Shown here in pieces: positions 31,212-38,031 of a stretch of DNA of 39,543 bases. The stretch is from DASRIA01 sp035650255 (GTDB lineage: Bacteria; Actinomycetota; Thermoleophilia; Solirubrobacterales; JBBDJG01), in contig DASRIA010000068.1 in assembly GCA_035650255.1 (NCBI GenBank), positions 1 through 39,543 of the forward strand, read 5' to 3'. The notes beneath the pieces are model-generated. The model was not told where the DNA came from and ran no database searches. It worked only from the letters and a program-made list of their open reading frames with translations. The translations under genes and the position numbers were made by a program. Numbering within the stretch: position 1 is the first letter of the stretch; each line of letters begins with the position of its first letter.

Positions 31212-31217
31212 TAGAAT
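31212..31217 (+). promoter_or_regulatory. Predicted -10 element, leaderless promoter of nadE
   Basis: TAGAAT ends 7 nt before the ATG at 31225; no Shine-Dalgarno sequence. Confidence 0.6.
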
Positions 31218-31224
31218 CGAATCG

Positions 31225-32958
31225 ATGAGCGAAATCGCCAGGCCCCTGCGCATTGCGCTCGCCCAGATGAACGCCACCGTCGGCGACATCGACGGCAACG
31301 CGCGGAAGATCAGGGAGTACCTGGACCGGGCCGTCGACGAGGGCGCCCAGCTGGTCGTGTTCCCGGAGCTGGCCGTGAACGGCTACCCGCCGGAGGACCT
31401 GCTGCTCAAGACCCATTTCCTGGCCGCCGGGCGGAGGGCGCTGGACGAGATCGCCCAGCACGTGCGCGACACGGTGGCGCTCGTGGGCTTCGCCGAGCAC
31501 GCGGAGGACGTCTTCAACTCGCTCGCGGTCCTGGCGGACGGCCGCGTCCAGGGCATCTACCGCAAGATGTTCCTCCCCAACTACGGCGTGTTCGACGAGC
31601 AGCGCTACTTCCAGTCCGGGGACACGGCCGCGATCGCGCAGATCAACGGCACGACCCTCGGCCTCACGATCTGCGAGGACATCTGGGAGCCCGGGCCGCC
31701 CGCCAGCGACGTCGCGCTGGCCGGCGCGGAGGTGATCGTGAACATCTCCGCCTCGCCCTACCACCGCGGCAAGGGAGGCGAACGCGAGCGCATGCTGACC
31801 CAGCGGGCCCGCGACTCGCTGGCCTACGTCGTGTACTGCAACCTGGTCGGGGGCCAGGACGAGCTCGTCTTCGACGGCTACAGCCTCGTGATCGACCAGG
31901 ACGGGGAGCTGATGGCGCGCGGCGCGCAGTTCGAGGAGGAGCTGGTCGTCTGCGACATCGACCCCTCCACGGCCGACGCCGCCCGCCTGCGCGACGCGCG
32001 CCACCGGCCCGCTGCGCGGGTCCGGCGGCCGTCCGTCGCGCACATCGGCGTGCTGCCCGCGCCCGCCCACCACGAGTCGACCGAGGTCGGCGGGCCGCGC
32101 GCCAAGCCGCTCGAGCCGGATGCCGAGGTGTATGCGGCCCTGTGCCTGGGGCTGCGCGACTACGTCGAGAAGAACGCCTTCCAGGGCGTCCTGTTCGGGC
32201 TCTCCGGCGGGATCGACTCGGCCCTCACCGCGTGCGTCGCGGTCGATGCGCTGGGGGCCGACAAGGTGCGGTGCGCGGTGATGCCGTCCCCCCACTCCTC
32301 CGTGGAGACCCAGGCAGACGCACGCGCGCTCGCCGACAACCTCGGGATCGAGCGCTACGAGTTCGGGCTGGAGCGGTTGATGGGCGGCTACGAGGAGGCG
32401 CTGCGTGAGGTGTTCGCCGGCACCGAGCCGGGGGTCGCCGAGGAGAACATCCAGGCCCGGATCCGGGGCAACCTGCTGATGGCCCTCTCCAACAAGTTCG
32501 GCTGGCTCGTGCTGACGACGGGCAACAAGAGCGAGTACTCCGTCGGGTACGCGACGCTCTACGGCGACATGGCCGGTGGGTTCGGCGTGCTGAAGGACGT
32601 GCCGAAGACGCTCGTCTACCGCCTGTCCCACCTCCGCAACACCCGCGGGAAGCCCGTGATCCCGATGGGCATCATCGAGCGCCCGCCGTCAGCGGAGCTG
32701 AAGCCGGGGCAGCAGGACTCCGACTCCCTGCCGCCCTACGACCTGCTGGACGCGATCCTCGAGGCCTACGTCGAGCAGGATCAGGGCCGCGAGCAGCTCA
32801 TCCGCCGCGGCATGCCCGCGGATGTGGTGGACCGCGTGATGCGGATGGTCGACGCCGCCGAGTACAAGCGCCGCCAGGCGCCCCCGGGCATCAAGATCAC
32901 GCCGCGCGCGTTCGGCCGCGACCGGCGGCTGCCGATCACGAACCGCTTCAAGGGCTGA
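31225..32958 (+). CDS. nadE: Glutamine-dependent NAD+ synthetase
   Basis: 577 residues. Amidates nicotinic acid adenine dinucleotide to NAD+, taking ammonia from glutamine. The N-terminal carbon-nitrogen hydrolase domain has the Glu-Lys-Cys triad in VVFPELAVNGYPPEDLL, IYRKMFLPNYGVFDEQRYF and LTICEDIWEPG. The C-terminal synthetase domain has the ATP pyrophosphatase loop FGLSGGIDSALTACVAVDAL and TTGNKSEYSVGYATLYGDMAGGF. The frame is open to 31171, but the ATG at 31225 is chosen because TAGAAT ends 7 nt before it and homology begins at LRIALAQMN. Confidence 0.95.
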   Translation: MSEIARPLRIALAQMNATVGDIDGNARKIREYLDRAVDEGAQLVVFPELAVNGYPPEDLLLKTHFLAAGRRALDEIAQHVRDTVALVGFAEHAEDVFNSLAVLADGRVQGIYRKMFLPNYGVFDEQRYFQSGDTAAIAQINGTTLGLTICEDIWEPGPPASDVALAGAEVIVNISASPYHRGKGGERERMLTQRARDSLAYVVYCNLVGGQDELVFDGYSLVIDQDGELMARGAQFEEELVVCDIDPSTADAARLRDARHRPAARVRRPSVAHIGVLPAPAHHESTEVGGPRAKPLEPDAEVYAALCLGLRDYVEKNAFQGVLFGLSGGIDSALTACVAVDALGADKVRCAVMPSPHSSVETQADARALADNLGIERYEFGLERLMGGYEEALREVFAGTEPGVAEENIQARIRGNLLMALSNKFGWLVLTTGNKSEYSVGYATLYGDMAGGFGVLKDVPKTLVYRLSHLRNTRGKPVIPMGIIERPPSAELKPGQQDSDSLPPYDLLDAILEAYVEQDQGREQLIRRGMPADVVDRVMRMVDAAEYKRRQAPPGIKITPRAFGRDRRLPITNRFKG

Positions 32959-32980
32959 CGCCCCCGAGCCGCCTCGGAAT

Positions 32981-32990
32981 ATGACGTCAT
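32981..32990. repeat. ATGACGTCAT palindrome in a convergent gap
   Basis: Perfect 10-bp palindrome in an AT-richer patch of the 66-bp gap between nadE and the thioesterase gene. A small CCGAG/CTCGG repeat precedes it. No T-tract; role unknown. Confidence 0.3.
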
Positions 32991-33024
32991 TTGCTTAGCC
33001 GCAAGTGACGGGAGCTCTGCGGGA

Positions 33025-33414
33025 TCAAGCGGGCGCGTCTCGAACAGCGATCGTGGCGCGGATGAGCGCGCACAGCCGTCCAGCGTCGTCCGTGATCTCG
33101 ACCTCCCACACCCATGCCGTGCGTCCGCGGCGGCGCACCGTGGCCGTCCCGTTTACATGCCCGCTTGTGATCGGCCGCATCAGGCTGGCGTTGATCTCCT
33201 GTCCCAGCGCCAGCTTGCCGTCGTCCTTCACGCCCTCGTAGGTGCCGAACGAGGTGAGGGACTCCGCCAGCGTCAGCAGCGCCCCGCCGTGCACGAGCCC
33301 GAACGGCTGCCGCACCCGGTCGCTGACCGGCAGCCGGCCCTTCACCACGCCGTCGCCGGCCTGCTCCATCTCGATGCCGAGCGCGTCGTGCATGTTGGTC
33401 TCCGGGGCCCTCAC
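33025..33414 (-). CDS. PaaI-type hotdog thioesterase
   Basis: 129 residues with the hotdog fold of the PaaI/YbgC group, which hydrolyse acyl-CoA or aryl-CoA thioesters. Key segments are RQPFGLVHGGALLTLAESL (the HGG catalytic turn), ALGQEINASLMRPITSGHVNGTA, and the final strand ALIRATIAV. Asn is present at INASL, as in many family members. The GTG at 33414 overlaps the stop of the flavoprotein gene by 4 bp (GTGA), so it is chosen over the ATG at codon 8. Last gene of a three-gene operon. Confidence 0.88.
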   Translation of the reverse strand: MRAPETNMHDALGIEMEQAGDGVVKGRLPVSDRVRQPFGLVHGGALLTLAESLTSFGTYEGVKDDGKLALGQEINASLMRPITSGHVNGTATVRRRGRTAWVWEVEITDDAGRLCALIRATIAVRDAPA

Positions 33415-35048
33415 GGCAGCACCTTTCCCGGGTTCAGGATGCCCGCGGGATCCAGCCGCTTCTTCACCCCGCGCAGCGCGTCGACACCCGTGCGGCCGAT
33501 CTCGCGCGGCATCCAGGGAGCGTGGTCGCGGCCGATCGCATGGTGGTGCGTGATCGTGCCGCCCGTCGACACGATCGCGTCGCAGGCGGCGGACTTGACC
33601 GCCCACCACTGCTCCATCTCCCGGCCCTCCTGCTGCGGCGCGATGAAGGTGTAGTACAGGGAGGCGCCGTCCGGATAGAGGTGCGAGACGTGGCACATCA
33701 CGAGGCCGGGCGTGCCGCGATCGGCCAGCGCGGTGCGAAGCGCGTCTCCCACCGCGCGATAGAGCCTCATCAGGCCCGACCACGGCGCGGCGGTCTCGAG
33801 CGTCTCCGCCATCACCCCACGGTCGAGCAGCGCGTCGCGCAGGTAGGGCCCGGCGAACCTGCCGCGGTGCCACGCGCGGCCCGGCCCGGCACCGAGCGGC
33901 AGACCGCCCGCTCGCCGCAACACCCGCCCGGCGCGCGCGCGGCGTGACTCGGCATCCGTTCGTTCCCCTTCGAAGCCGAGGATCGCGATGCAGCCGCCCT
34001 CGTAGCCGCGGGCGCCGATGTAGCGCTGCCCCAGGCGGCGCGGCAGTGACCCGTCGTCGGAGAGCGTCATCGAAAGGCGTGTCTCGTCGGGATCGGACAG
34101 GCGTGCGACATCGGGGATCACGTGGCCCTGCTCGAGGGCGCGAAAGGCCTCCGCCCCCTCCTCGAAGGAATGGAACATCCATCCTTCGTAGCGCTGCGTG
34201 GCAGGCGCGGGCCGCACCTTCAGGGTTGCCTCGGTGATGACCCCGAACAGCCCCTCCGAGCCGATCAGCAGCTGGCGCAGGCCGGGTCCGGCGGCGGTCG
34301 CGGGCACGGCCGCCAGCTCCACCTCGCCGCGCGGTGCCACGCAGCGCAGGCCCGAGACGAGCTTGTCGATCGCGCCGTACCCGGTGGACGCCTGGCCGGC
34401 GGAGCGGGTCGCGACCCACCCGCCGACGGTTGCAAACTCCCACGACTGCGGGTAGTGGCCGAGCGTCAGCCCCTGCGCGCCGAGCGCCGCTTCGACCGCT
34501 GGGCCGCGCAGCCCCGCTCCGAGGACAGCGGTCAGCGAATGCGTGTCGACATCGCGCACGTGCGCGATGCGGCCGAGGTCGAGGCTGATCACCGCGTCGT
34601 GGCCCTCGCGCAGCGGCTCCACGCCCCCGACGACGCTCGTGCCTCCCCCGAACGGGACCACCGCCACCCGCTCGTCGGCGCAAGCCTCGAGCACCTGCCG
34701 CACCTGGCCGGCATCCCCGGGGTACACCACGGCGTCGGGAGCATGCTCGAGCGTGCCGGACCGCATCTTCAGCAGGTCGGGGTAGCTCTTCCCGGCCGAG
34801 TGCGTGACGCGCTCGAAGCGCTCGTCCTTCACCCACGCCTCGCCGGCCGCCCGCGCCAGGCGCCCCCGCGCCTTCTTCTTGAGCGCCGTCTCCGGCAGCA
34901 CGATGTCCTCCAGCGCGGGCAGCGGAACCCGCCGGTCGCCCGCCCCCAGCTCTGCGCGCAGTGCCGCGAGCGCGGGCTCGGGTATGGCTGCCTCGTGCTC
35001 GGCGTCGCCCCACCCCCACCACTTCATCGGGCGCTCGAGCTCAGCCAC
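33411..35048 (-). CDS. FAD-linked oxidase, alkyl-DHAP-synthase-like
   Basis: 545 residues. A VAO-type flavoprotein closest by motif to alkylglycerone-phosphate synthase (AGPS), which swaps an acyl for an alkyl chain in ether lipid synthesis. Visible parts are the MKWWGWGD start, VVPFGGGTSVVGG (FAD), TVGGWVATRSAGQASTGYG, CHVSHLYPDGASLYYTF, and the active-site histidines in GGTITHHHAIGRDHAPWM. The GTG at 35048 overlaps the upstream START-domain gene by 8 bp. An ATG at 35027, exactly at MKWWGWG, is an alternative. Ether lipid synthesis is inference; related bacterial FAD oxidases use other substrates. Confidence 0.82.
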   Translation of the reverse strand: MAELERPMKWWGWGDAEHEAAIPEPALAALRAELGAGDRRVPLPALEDIVLPETALKKKARGRLARAAGEAWVKDERFERVTHSAGKSYPDLLKMRSGTLEHAPDAVVYPGDAGQVRQVLEACADERVAVVPFGGGTSVVGGVEPLREGHDAVISLDLGRIAHVRDVDTHSLTAVLGAGLRGPAVEAALGAQGLTLGHYPQSWEFATVGGWVATRSAGQASTGYGAIDKLVSGLRCVAPRGEVELAAVPATAAGPGLRQLLIGSEGLFGVITEATLKVRPAPATQRYEGWMFHSFEEGAEAFRALEQGHVIPDVARLSDPDETRLSMTLSDDGSLPRRLGQRYIGARGYEGGCIAILGFEGERTDAESRRARAGRVLRRAGGLPLGAGPGRAWHRGRFAGPYLRDALLDRGVMAETLETAAPWSGLMRLYRAVGDALRTALADRGTPGLVMCHVSHLYPDGASLYYTFIAPQQEGREMEQWWAVKSAACDAIVSTGGTITHHHAIGRDHAPWMPREIGRTGVDALRGVKKRLDPAGILNPGKVLP

Positions 35049-35508
35049 CGCCGGTTTCCCCCAGCGTGCCGGCGAGCGCGCCGAGCGCTGCGTCGAGCTG
35101 GTCGCGCGATGCGCGCCTGACCATGAACCCGCCCAGGACCGAGAGGCCGCGCAGGTCCTGATCCAGCTCGAGCGTCACGCGGGTGCCGCCGTCGGCGTCA
35201 TCGAGGCTGACGGTCGTCACCGACGTCTTGAACACCTTCGCAAACGGAGTGTCCTCGATCTCCTGTTCCCACTCGTACTCGTCGGGCTCGCGCGACCGGC
35301 GGCAGCGAAACGCCGCCCGGACTCCCTTGCCCGAGGCGGTCTCGAGCACCTCCGTCCAAGTCGTGCCCGCGCCGCGCTCGTGCGCGTCCACGTTCTCGAC
35401 CCGTGTCACCTTGGGCCACCACCGCGGGAGGTGGTGCGGGTCGGAGATCACCCGCCAGACCGCGTCGCGGTCCGCGGCGATCACCCTGGACCGGCGGGCG
35501 CGGGGCAA
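35041..35508 (-). CDS. SRPBCC (START-like) domain protein
   Basis: 155 residues forming a helix-grip fold of the polyketide cyclase/START type, which binds a hydrophobic ligand. The opening SRVIAADRDAVWRVISDPHHLPRWWPKV is typical, followed by a beta sheet (GTTWTEVLET, YEWEQEI, SVTTVSLDDADGGTRVTLEL) and a long C-terminal helix. The start is TTG at 35508, with GTG at 35484 as alternative. A 22-nt perfect hairpin lies 7 nt upstream of the TTG. It leads the operon with the AGPS-like and thioesterase genes, consistent with a lipid ligand. Confidence 0.82.
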   Translation of the reverse strand: MPRARRSRVIAADRDAVWRVISDPHHLPRWWPKVTRVENVDAHERGAGTTWTEVLETASGKGVRAAFRCRRSREPDEYEWEQEIEDTPFAKVFKTSVTTVSLDDADGGTRVTLELDQDLRGLSVLGGFMVRRASRDQLDAALGALAGTLGETGGG

Positions 35509-35515
35509 CGATCAC

Positions 35516-35537
35516 CCGCCGCCGCGAGCGGCGGCGG
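35516..35537 (-). terminator. Perfect hairpin between the MerR and START-domain genes
   Basis: CCGCCGCCGC-GA-GCGGCGGCGG fills most of the 32-bp gap. Without a U-tract it may be a rho-independent variant, an attenuator, or a structure hiding the next ribosome-binding region. Confidence 0.4.
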
Positions 35538-35540
35538 TCG

Positions 35541-36290
35541 TCATTCCTGCACCAGCTTGCGCAGGTCTCGCACCAGCATGAGGTGCTTGAGCTGAGACAC
35601 CACGGCGGCGAGGCTTTCGAGATTGTCGACGGCCTCGCGCTTGCGGTCGCGGTTGCGAGAGCGCAGTGCGGGTCCCAGGATCTGCTCGATCAGCACCGCC
35701 TCCCGGTCCGCGGAGGTGCGCAGCACCCGTAGGTTGCGAGGCGCGACGCCGAACCGGCGCAGCTCCGCGGCGGTGCGGACGATCTCGCGCTCCACGGCGT
35801 CGAAGCCGCGCGAGCCGTTGCGCCCCCGCGCCAGGACCCCGTACTCCTCGAGCTCCTTCAGGAGCTGCTGGTCCGCGCCGCTGTACTCGAGCACGTCCTC
35901 GAGCGAATGCGTCCCGGCCGGCGCGCTCGAGATCGCGATCCGCTGCGCGCGCGCGGCGTCGCCGCCCTCCTCGCTCTGCGCCGGGGCTGCGCGGCCCGCG
36001 GCCAGCTCCTGGCGAATCACGCGCAGGGGCAGGAACTCGTCGCGCTGCAGCCGTAGGATCGTGCGCAGGCGCGCCACGTCGGCGGTCGAGTAGAGCCGGT
36101 ACCCGCCCTGGGTGCGGCGCGGAGAGAGCAGCTTCTGGTCCTCCAGGTACCTGATCTTCGAGATCGAGATGTCGGGGAACTCGCGCCGCAGCGTGTCGCA
36201 CACGGCCCCGATCGTCATCTTGCGGGGGCGATCTCCATACGGCGCCTCTCGCGGCGCCGTGTCGGCGCGAGGACCGCGGTCCACTCTCAC
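35541..36290 (-). CDS. MerR-family regulator (FtsR-like)
   Basis: 249 residues. A winged helix-turn-helix at about 25-75 (MTIGAVCDTLRREFPDISISKIRYLEDQKLLSPRRTQGGYRLYS) is followed by a long middle region and a C-terminal helical bundle. The ISKIRYLED recognition helix and position directly after an FHA gene match actinobacterial FtsR, which controls division genes in corynebacteria and mycobacteria. No cysteine metal-binding pattern is seen. The GTG at 36290 overlaps the FHA stop (GTGA). The Arg-rich first 24 residues may be non-native; the ATG at the MTIGAV position is an alternative. Confidence 0.82.
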   Translation of the reverse strand: MRVDRGPRADTAPREAPYGDRPRKMTIGAVCDTLRREFPDISISKIRYLEDQKLLSPRRTQGGYRLYSTADVARLRTILRLQRDEFLPLRVIRQELAAGRAAPAQSEEGGDAARAQRIAISSAPAGTHSLEDVLEYSGADQQLLKELEEYGVLARGRNGSRGFDAVEREIVRTAAELRRFGVAPRNLRVLRTSADREAVLIEQILGPALRSRNRDRKREAVDNLESLAAVVSQLKHLMLVRDLRKLVQE

Positions 36291-36772
36291 CGCTCCAGAT
36301 AGGTCAGCTTGTACTTGCCGACCTGCAGCTCGTCGCCGTTCTGGAGCTTGTGCGACTCGATCCGGCGGCGGTTCACGTAGGTGCCGTTCAGCGATCCCAG
36401 GTCGTCCAGGTAGAGGCCGTCCCGGCGGCGCACCAGCAGCGCGTGGTTGCGCGAGACCGTCACGTCGTCGAGGAACACGTTGGCCTCCGGGCTGCGGCCG
36501 ATCGTGACGCGCTCGCCTTCGATCGGGAAGGTCTCCCCCGCGCGGCCGCCGCCGGTCCGCACGACGAGCGCACCGCCCTCGGTGGCCACGACCTCCTCGA
36601 CGTCCACGGGCTTGTATTCACCGGTCTCGTCGACCTTGTACGTGATGGTCGTCTGGTCGCCGTCATGCTGCTCGGCGTCGAGGTGCGCGCCGCACTTCTG
36701 GCAGAAGTTGGCCCCGGGGTTGTTGATGAACCCGCACTCGGGGCAGTGCTGGGTCGCTCTACCCGCTTCCAT
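36287..36772 (-). CDS. Zinc ribbon-FHA domain protein (GarA-like position)
   Basis: 161 residues. An N-terminal zinc ribbon has Cys10, Cys13, Cys24 and Cys27 (CPECG, CQKCG). An FHA phosphothreonine-binding domain occupies about 70-160 with GRSPEANVFLDDVTVSRNHALL (Gly92-Arg93, Ser107, His110) and LGSLNGTYVN (Asn129-Gly-Thr). A Gln-Thr-Thr stretch at 40-42 sits where GarA has its phosphorylated Thr pair. FHA proteins read Ser/Thr kinase signals; GarA adjusts central metabolism. It is 12 bp after the RsiG-like gene and overlaps the MerR gene. Confidence 0.88.
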   Translation of the reverse strand: MEAGRATQHCPECGFINNPGANFCQKCGAHLDAEQHDGDQTTITYKVDETGEYKPVDVEEVVATEGGALVVRTGGGRAGETFPIEGERVTIGRSPEANVFLDDVTVSRNHALLVRRRDGLYLDDLGSLNGTYVNRRRIESHKLQNGDELQVGKYKLTYLER

Positions 36773-36784
36773 GGGCCCGGCGGG

Positions 36785-37060
36785 TCAGTGACGTCCCTTG
36801 GGCAGGTCGTCGGTCTCGCCCAGCGCGCGGCCGGCGAGGATGTCGGTCAGCTGCTGGACGTCGGCGCCCGTGATCACGGCCTCGCCTTCCTCGCGCTTCT
36901 TGCGCAGGCGGTTCACCAGCTCCGCCCGGAGGATGTCGATCTTGCCGTGGAGGATGCGGCGGGTGTAGGAGACCTTCTCCTCCTCCTCGGTCAGCTTGTG
37001 GATCAGCTCCTTGAGCTCTGCATCCGAGAGCGATCCGAGGTCTGGAAACGAGTCCTCCAT
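36785..37060 (-). CDS. RsiG-like small protein with c-di-GMP-binding signature
   Basis: 91 residues, almost wholly helical. Residues 27-42 fit the RsiG motif E-x3-S-x2-R-x3-Q-x3-D: Glu27, Ser31, Arg34, His38 (for Gln) and Asp42, within EKVSYTRRILHGKIDILRAE. In Streptomyces RsiG is an anti-sigma factor that holds WhiG when bound to c-di-GMP; early-branching actinobacteria have forms with one motif per subunit that dimerise. The Gln to His change is a caveat. The sigma partner is not in the window. The ATG at 37060 has a strong Shine-Dalgarno sequence (AAGGAG) and a TATAAT promoter, unlike most genes here. Confidence 0.75.
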   Translation of the reverse strand: MEDSFPDLGSLSDAELKELIHKLTEEEEKVSYTRRILHGKIDILRAELVNRLRKKREEGEAVITGADVQQLTDILAGRALGETDDLPKGRH

Positions 37061-37064
37061 GTGG

Positions 37065-37070
37065 CTCCTT
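37065..37070 (-). promoter_or_regulatory. Strong ribosome binding site of the RsiG-like gene
   Basis: AAGGAG on the minus strand, 4 nt before the ATG at 37060. It fixes the start and stands out because most genes here lack a Shine-Dalgarno sequence. Confidence 0.75.
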
Positions 37071-37173
37071 ATCGGTCATCTGCGGCCGAACCCCTTTGAG
37101 GCGGGTCTCGATCGCAAGTCGGCTGGCATCTCGGCCGGCGGTTGGTGGGGCATGCCGGCTGCCGAGTGCGGGG

Positions 37174-37179
37174 ATTATA
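37174..37179 (-). promoter_or_regulatory. Consensus -10 of the RsiG-FHA-MerR operon
   Basis: Perfect TATAAT on the minus strand in the 188-bp gap upstream of 37060. No good -35 at normal spacing. It predicts a leader of about 105 nt that contains GGCAT/ATGCC repeats. Confidence 0.55.
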
Positions 37180-37248
37180 CGTCCGCTTCGGCAAGGGTCG
37201 ATCAGAGGTTGAGGGTCTGGACCTTCATACGAACACCCCCCGGGGCGA

Positions 37249-38031
37249 TCACGCCAGCCCTGCGGCCGCCAGCGCCTCGGCGTGGGACTGGTAGAAGCGC
37301 GAGCGGACCAGGTCGGTGCCCTGCGTCCCCCAGACCTCGGCCCAGCGCGCATTCAGCTCGACGCCGCTGCCTCTGCCGCGGTTTCGCATCTCGAACAGCG
37401 CCACCACGTCATCGCCGGCATCGATCACGCGCTCCACGGCGAGGTCGAGGACCTCCCAGGCATCGAAGATCTCCTCGAAGTATCCGCGCGCCCCCTCGTG
37501 CCCCCGGTAGGCGGGGCCCATCGGCGCATCCGCCTCGGGGTAGAACTCGTACTCCGGGTGCAGCAGCGCGACGACCCCTTCGACGTCTTCGCGCACCGCC
37601 GCCGCATAGAGGGCCTTGATCTTCTCGTGCACGGCCTTGCGCTCGAGCCCGCGGGCGGGGTCGGCACAGCGTTCTAGCGCGGTTTGGGATTCGCCGAAGT
37701 ACTCGAGCTTGATGATCCTGCCGGCGCGGATCGTGAGCAGCTGGCTGTCCTCCCTGTCGACGGTCAGGCCGCTGCTCGTGCGCGCGGTGAGGTGGTTGAG
37801 CGTGACCACCTGCTCACCGAGGTCGAAAAAGTCGTGCACGTGCCCGCTCCACTCCTCCCATGGCGCGCCCCAATCCGCGAGCCATTGCGCGACGCCTTCC
37901 AACCCGCGGTAGACCCCGGCGTCGGGGAGGTCGAAGTCGTGCACCTCGATCTCCTCGTCCAGCAGGTGCACGCCGTCGGTGCCGTCCTCGACGGCCCTCA
38001 TGAACGCCAGCGCGACAGGTGCGGAGCTCAA
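37249..38031 (-). CDS. Tandem SnoaL/NTF2-like domain protein
   Basis: 260 residues made of two NTF2-like (SnoaL) modules of about 125 residues. Module 1: LAFMRAVEDGTDGVHLLDEEIEVHDFD then YRGLEGVAQWLADW. Module 2: KIKALYAAAVREDVEGVVALLHPEYEFYPEAD then YRGHEGARGYFEEIF. The parallel YRGxEG segments show duplication. This fold serves as isomerase, hydrolase or ligand binder; no catalytic set is evident. The start is TTG at 38031, overlapping the upstream stop as TTGA; it restores the full first helix that the ATG at codon 11 would cut. Confidence 0.78.
   Translation of the reverse strand: MSSAPVALAFMRAVEDGTDGVHLLDEEIEVHDFDLPDAGVYRGLEGVAQWLADWGAPWEEWSGHVHDFFDLGEQVVTLNHLTARTSSGLTVDREDSQLLTIRAGRIIKLEYFGESQTALERCADPARGLERKAVHEKIKALYAAAVREDVEGVVALLHPEYEFYPEADAPMGPAYRGHEGARGYFEEIFDAWEVLDLAVERVIDAGDDVVALFEMRNRGRGSGVELNARWAEVWGTQGTDLVRSRFYQSHAEALAAAGLA

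Noticed and set aside
31144..31224. Riboswitch controlling nadE
   Set aside because: The predicted transcription start is at or next to the nadE ATG, leaving no leader to fold.
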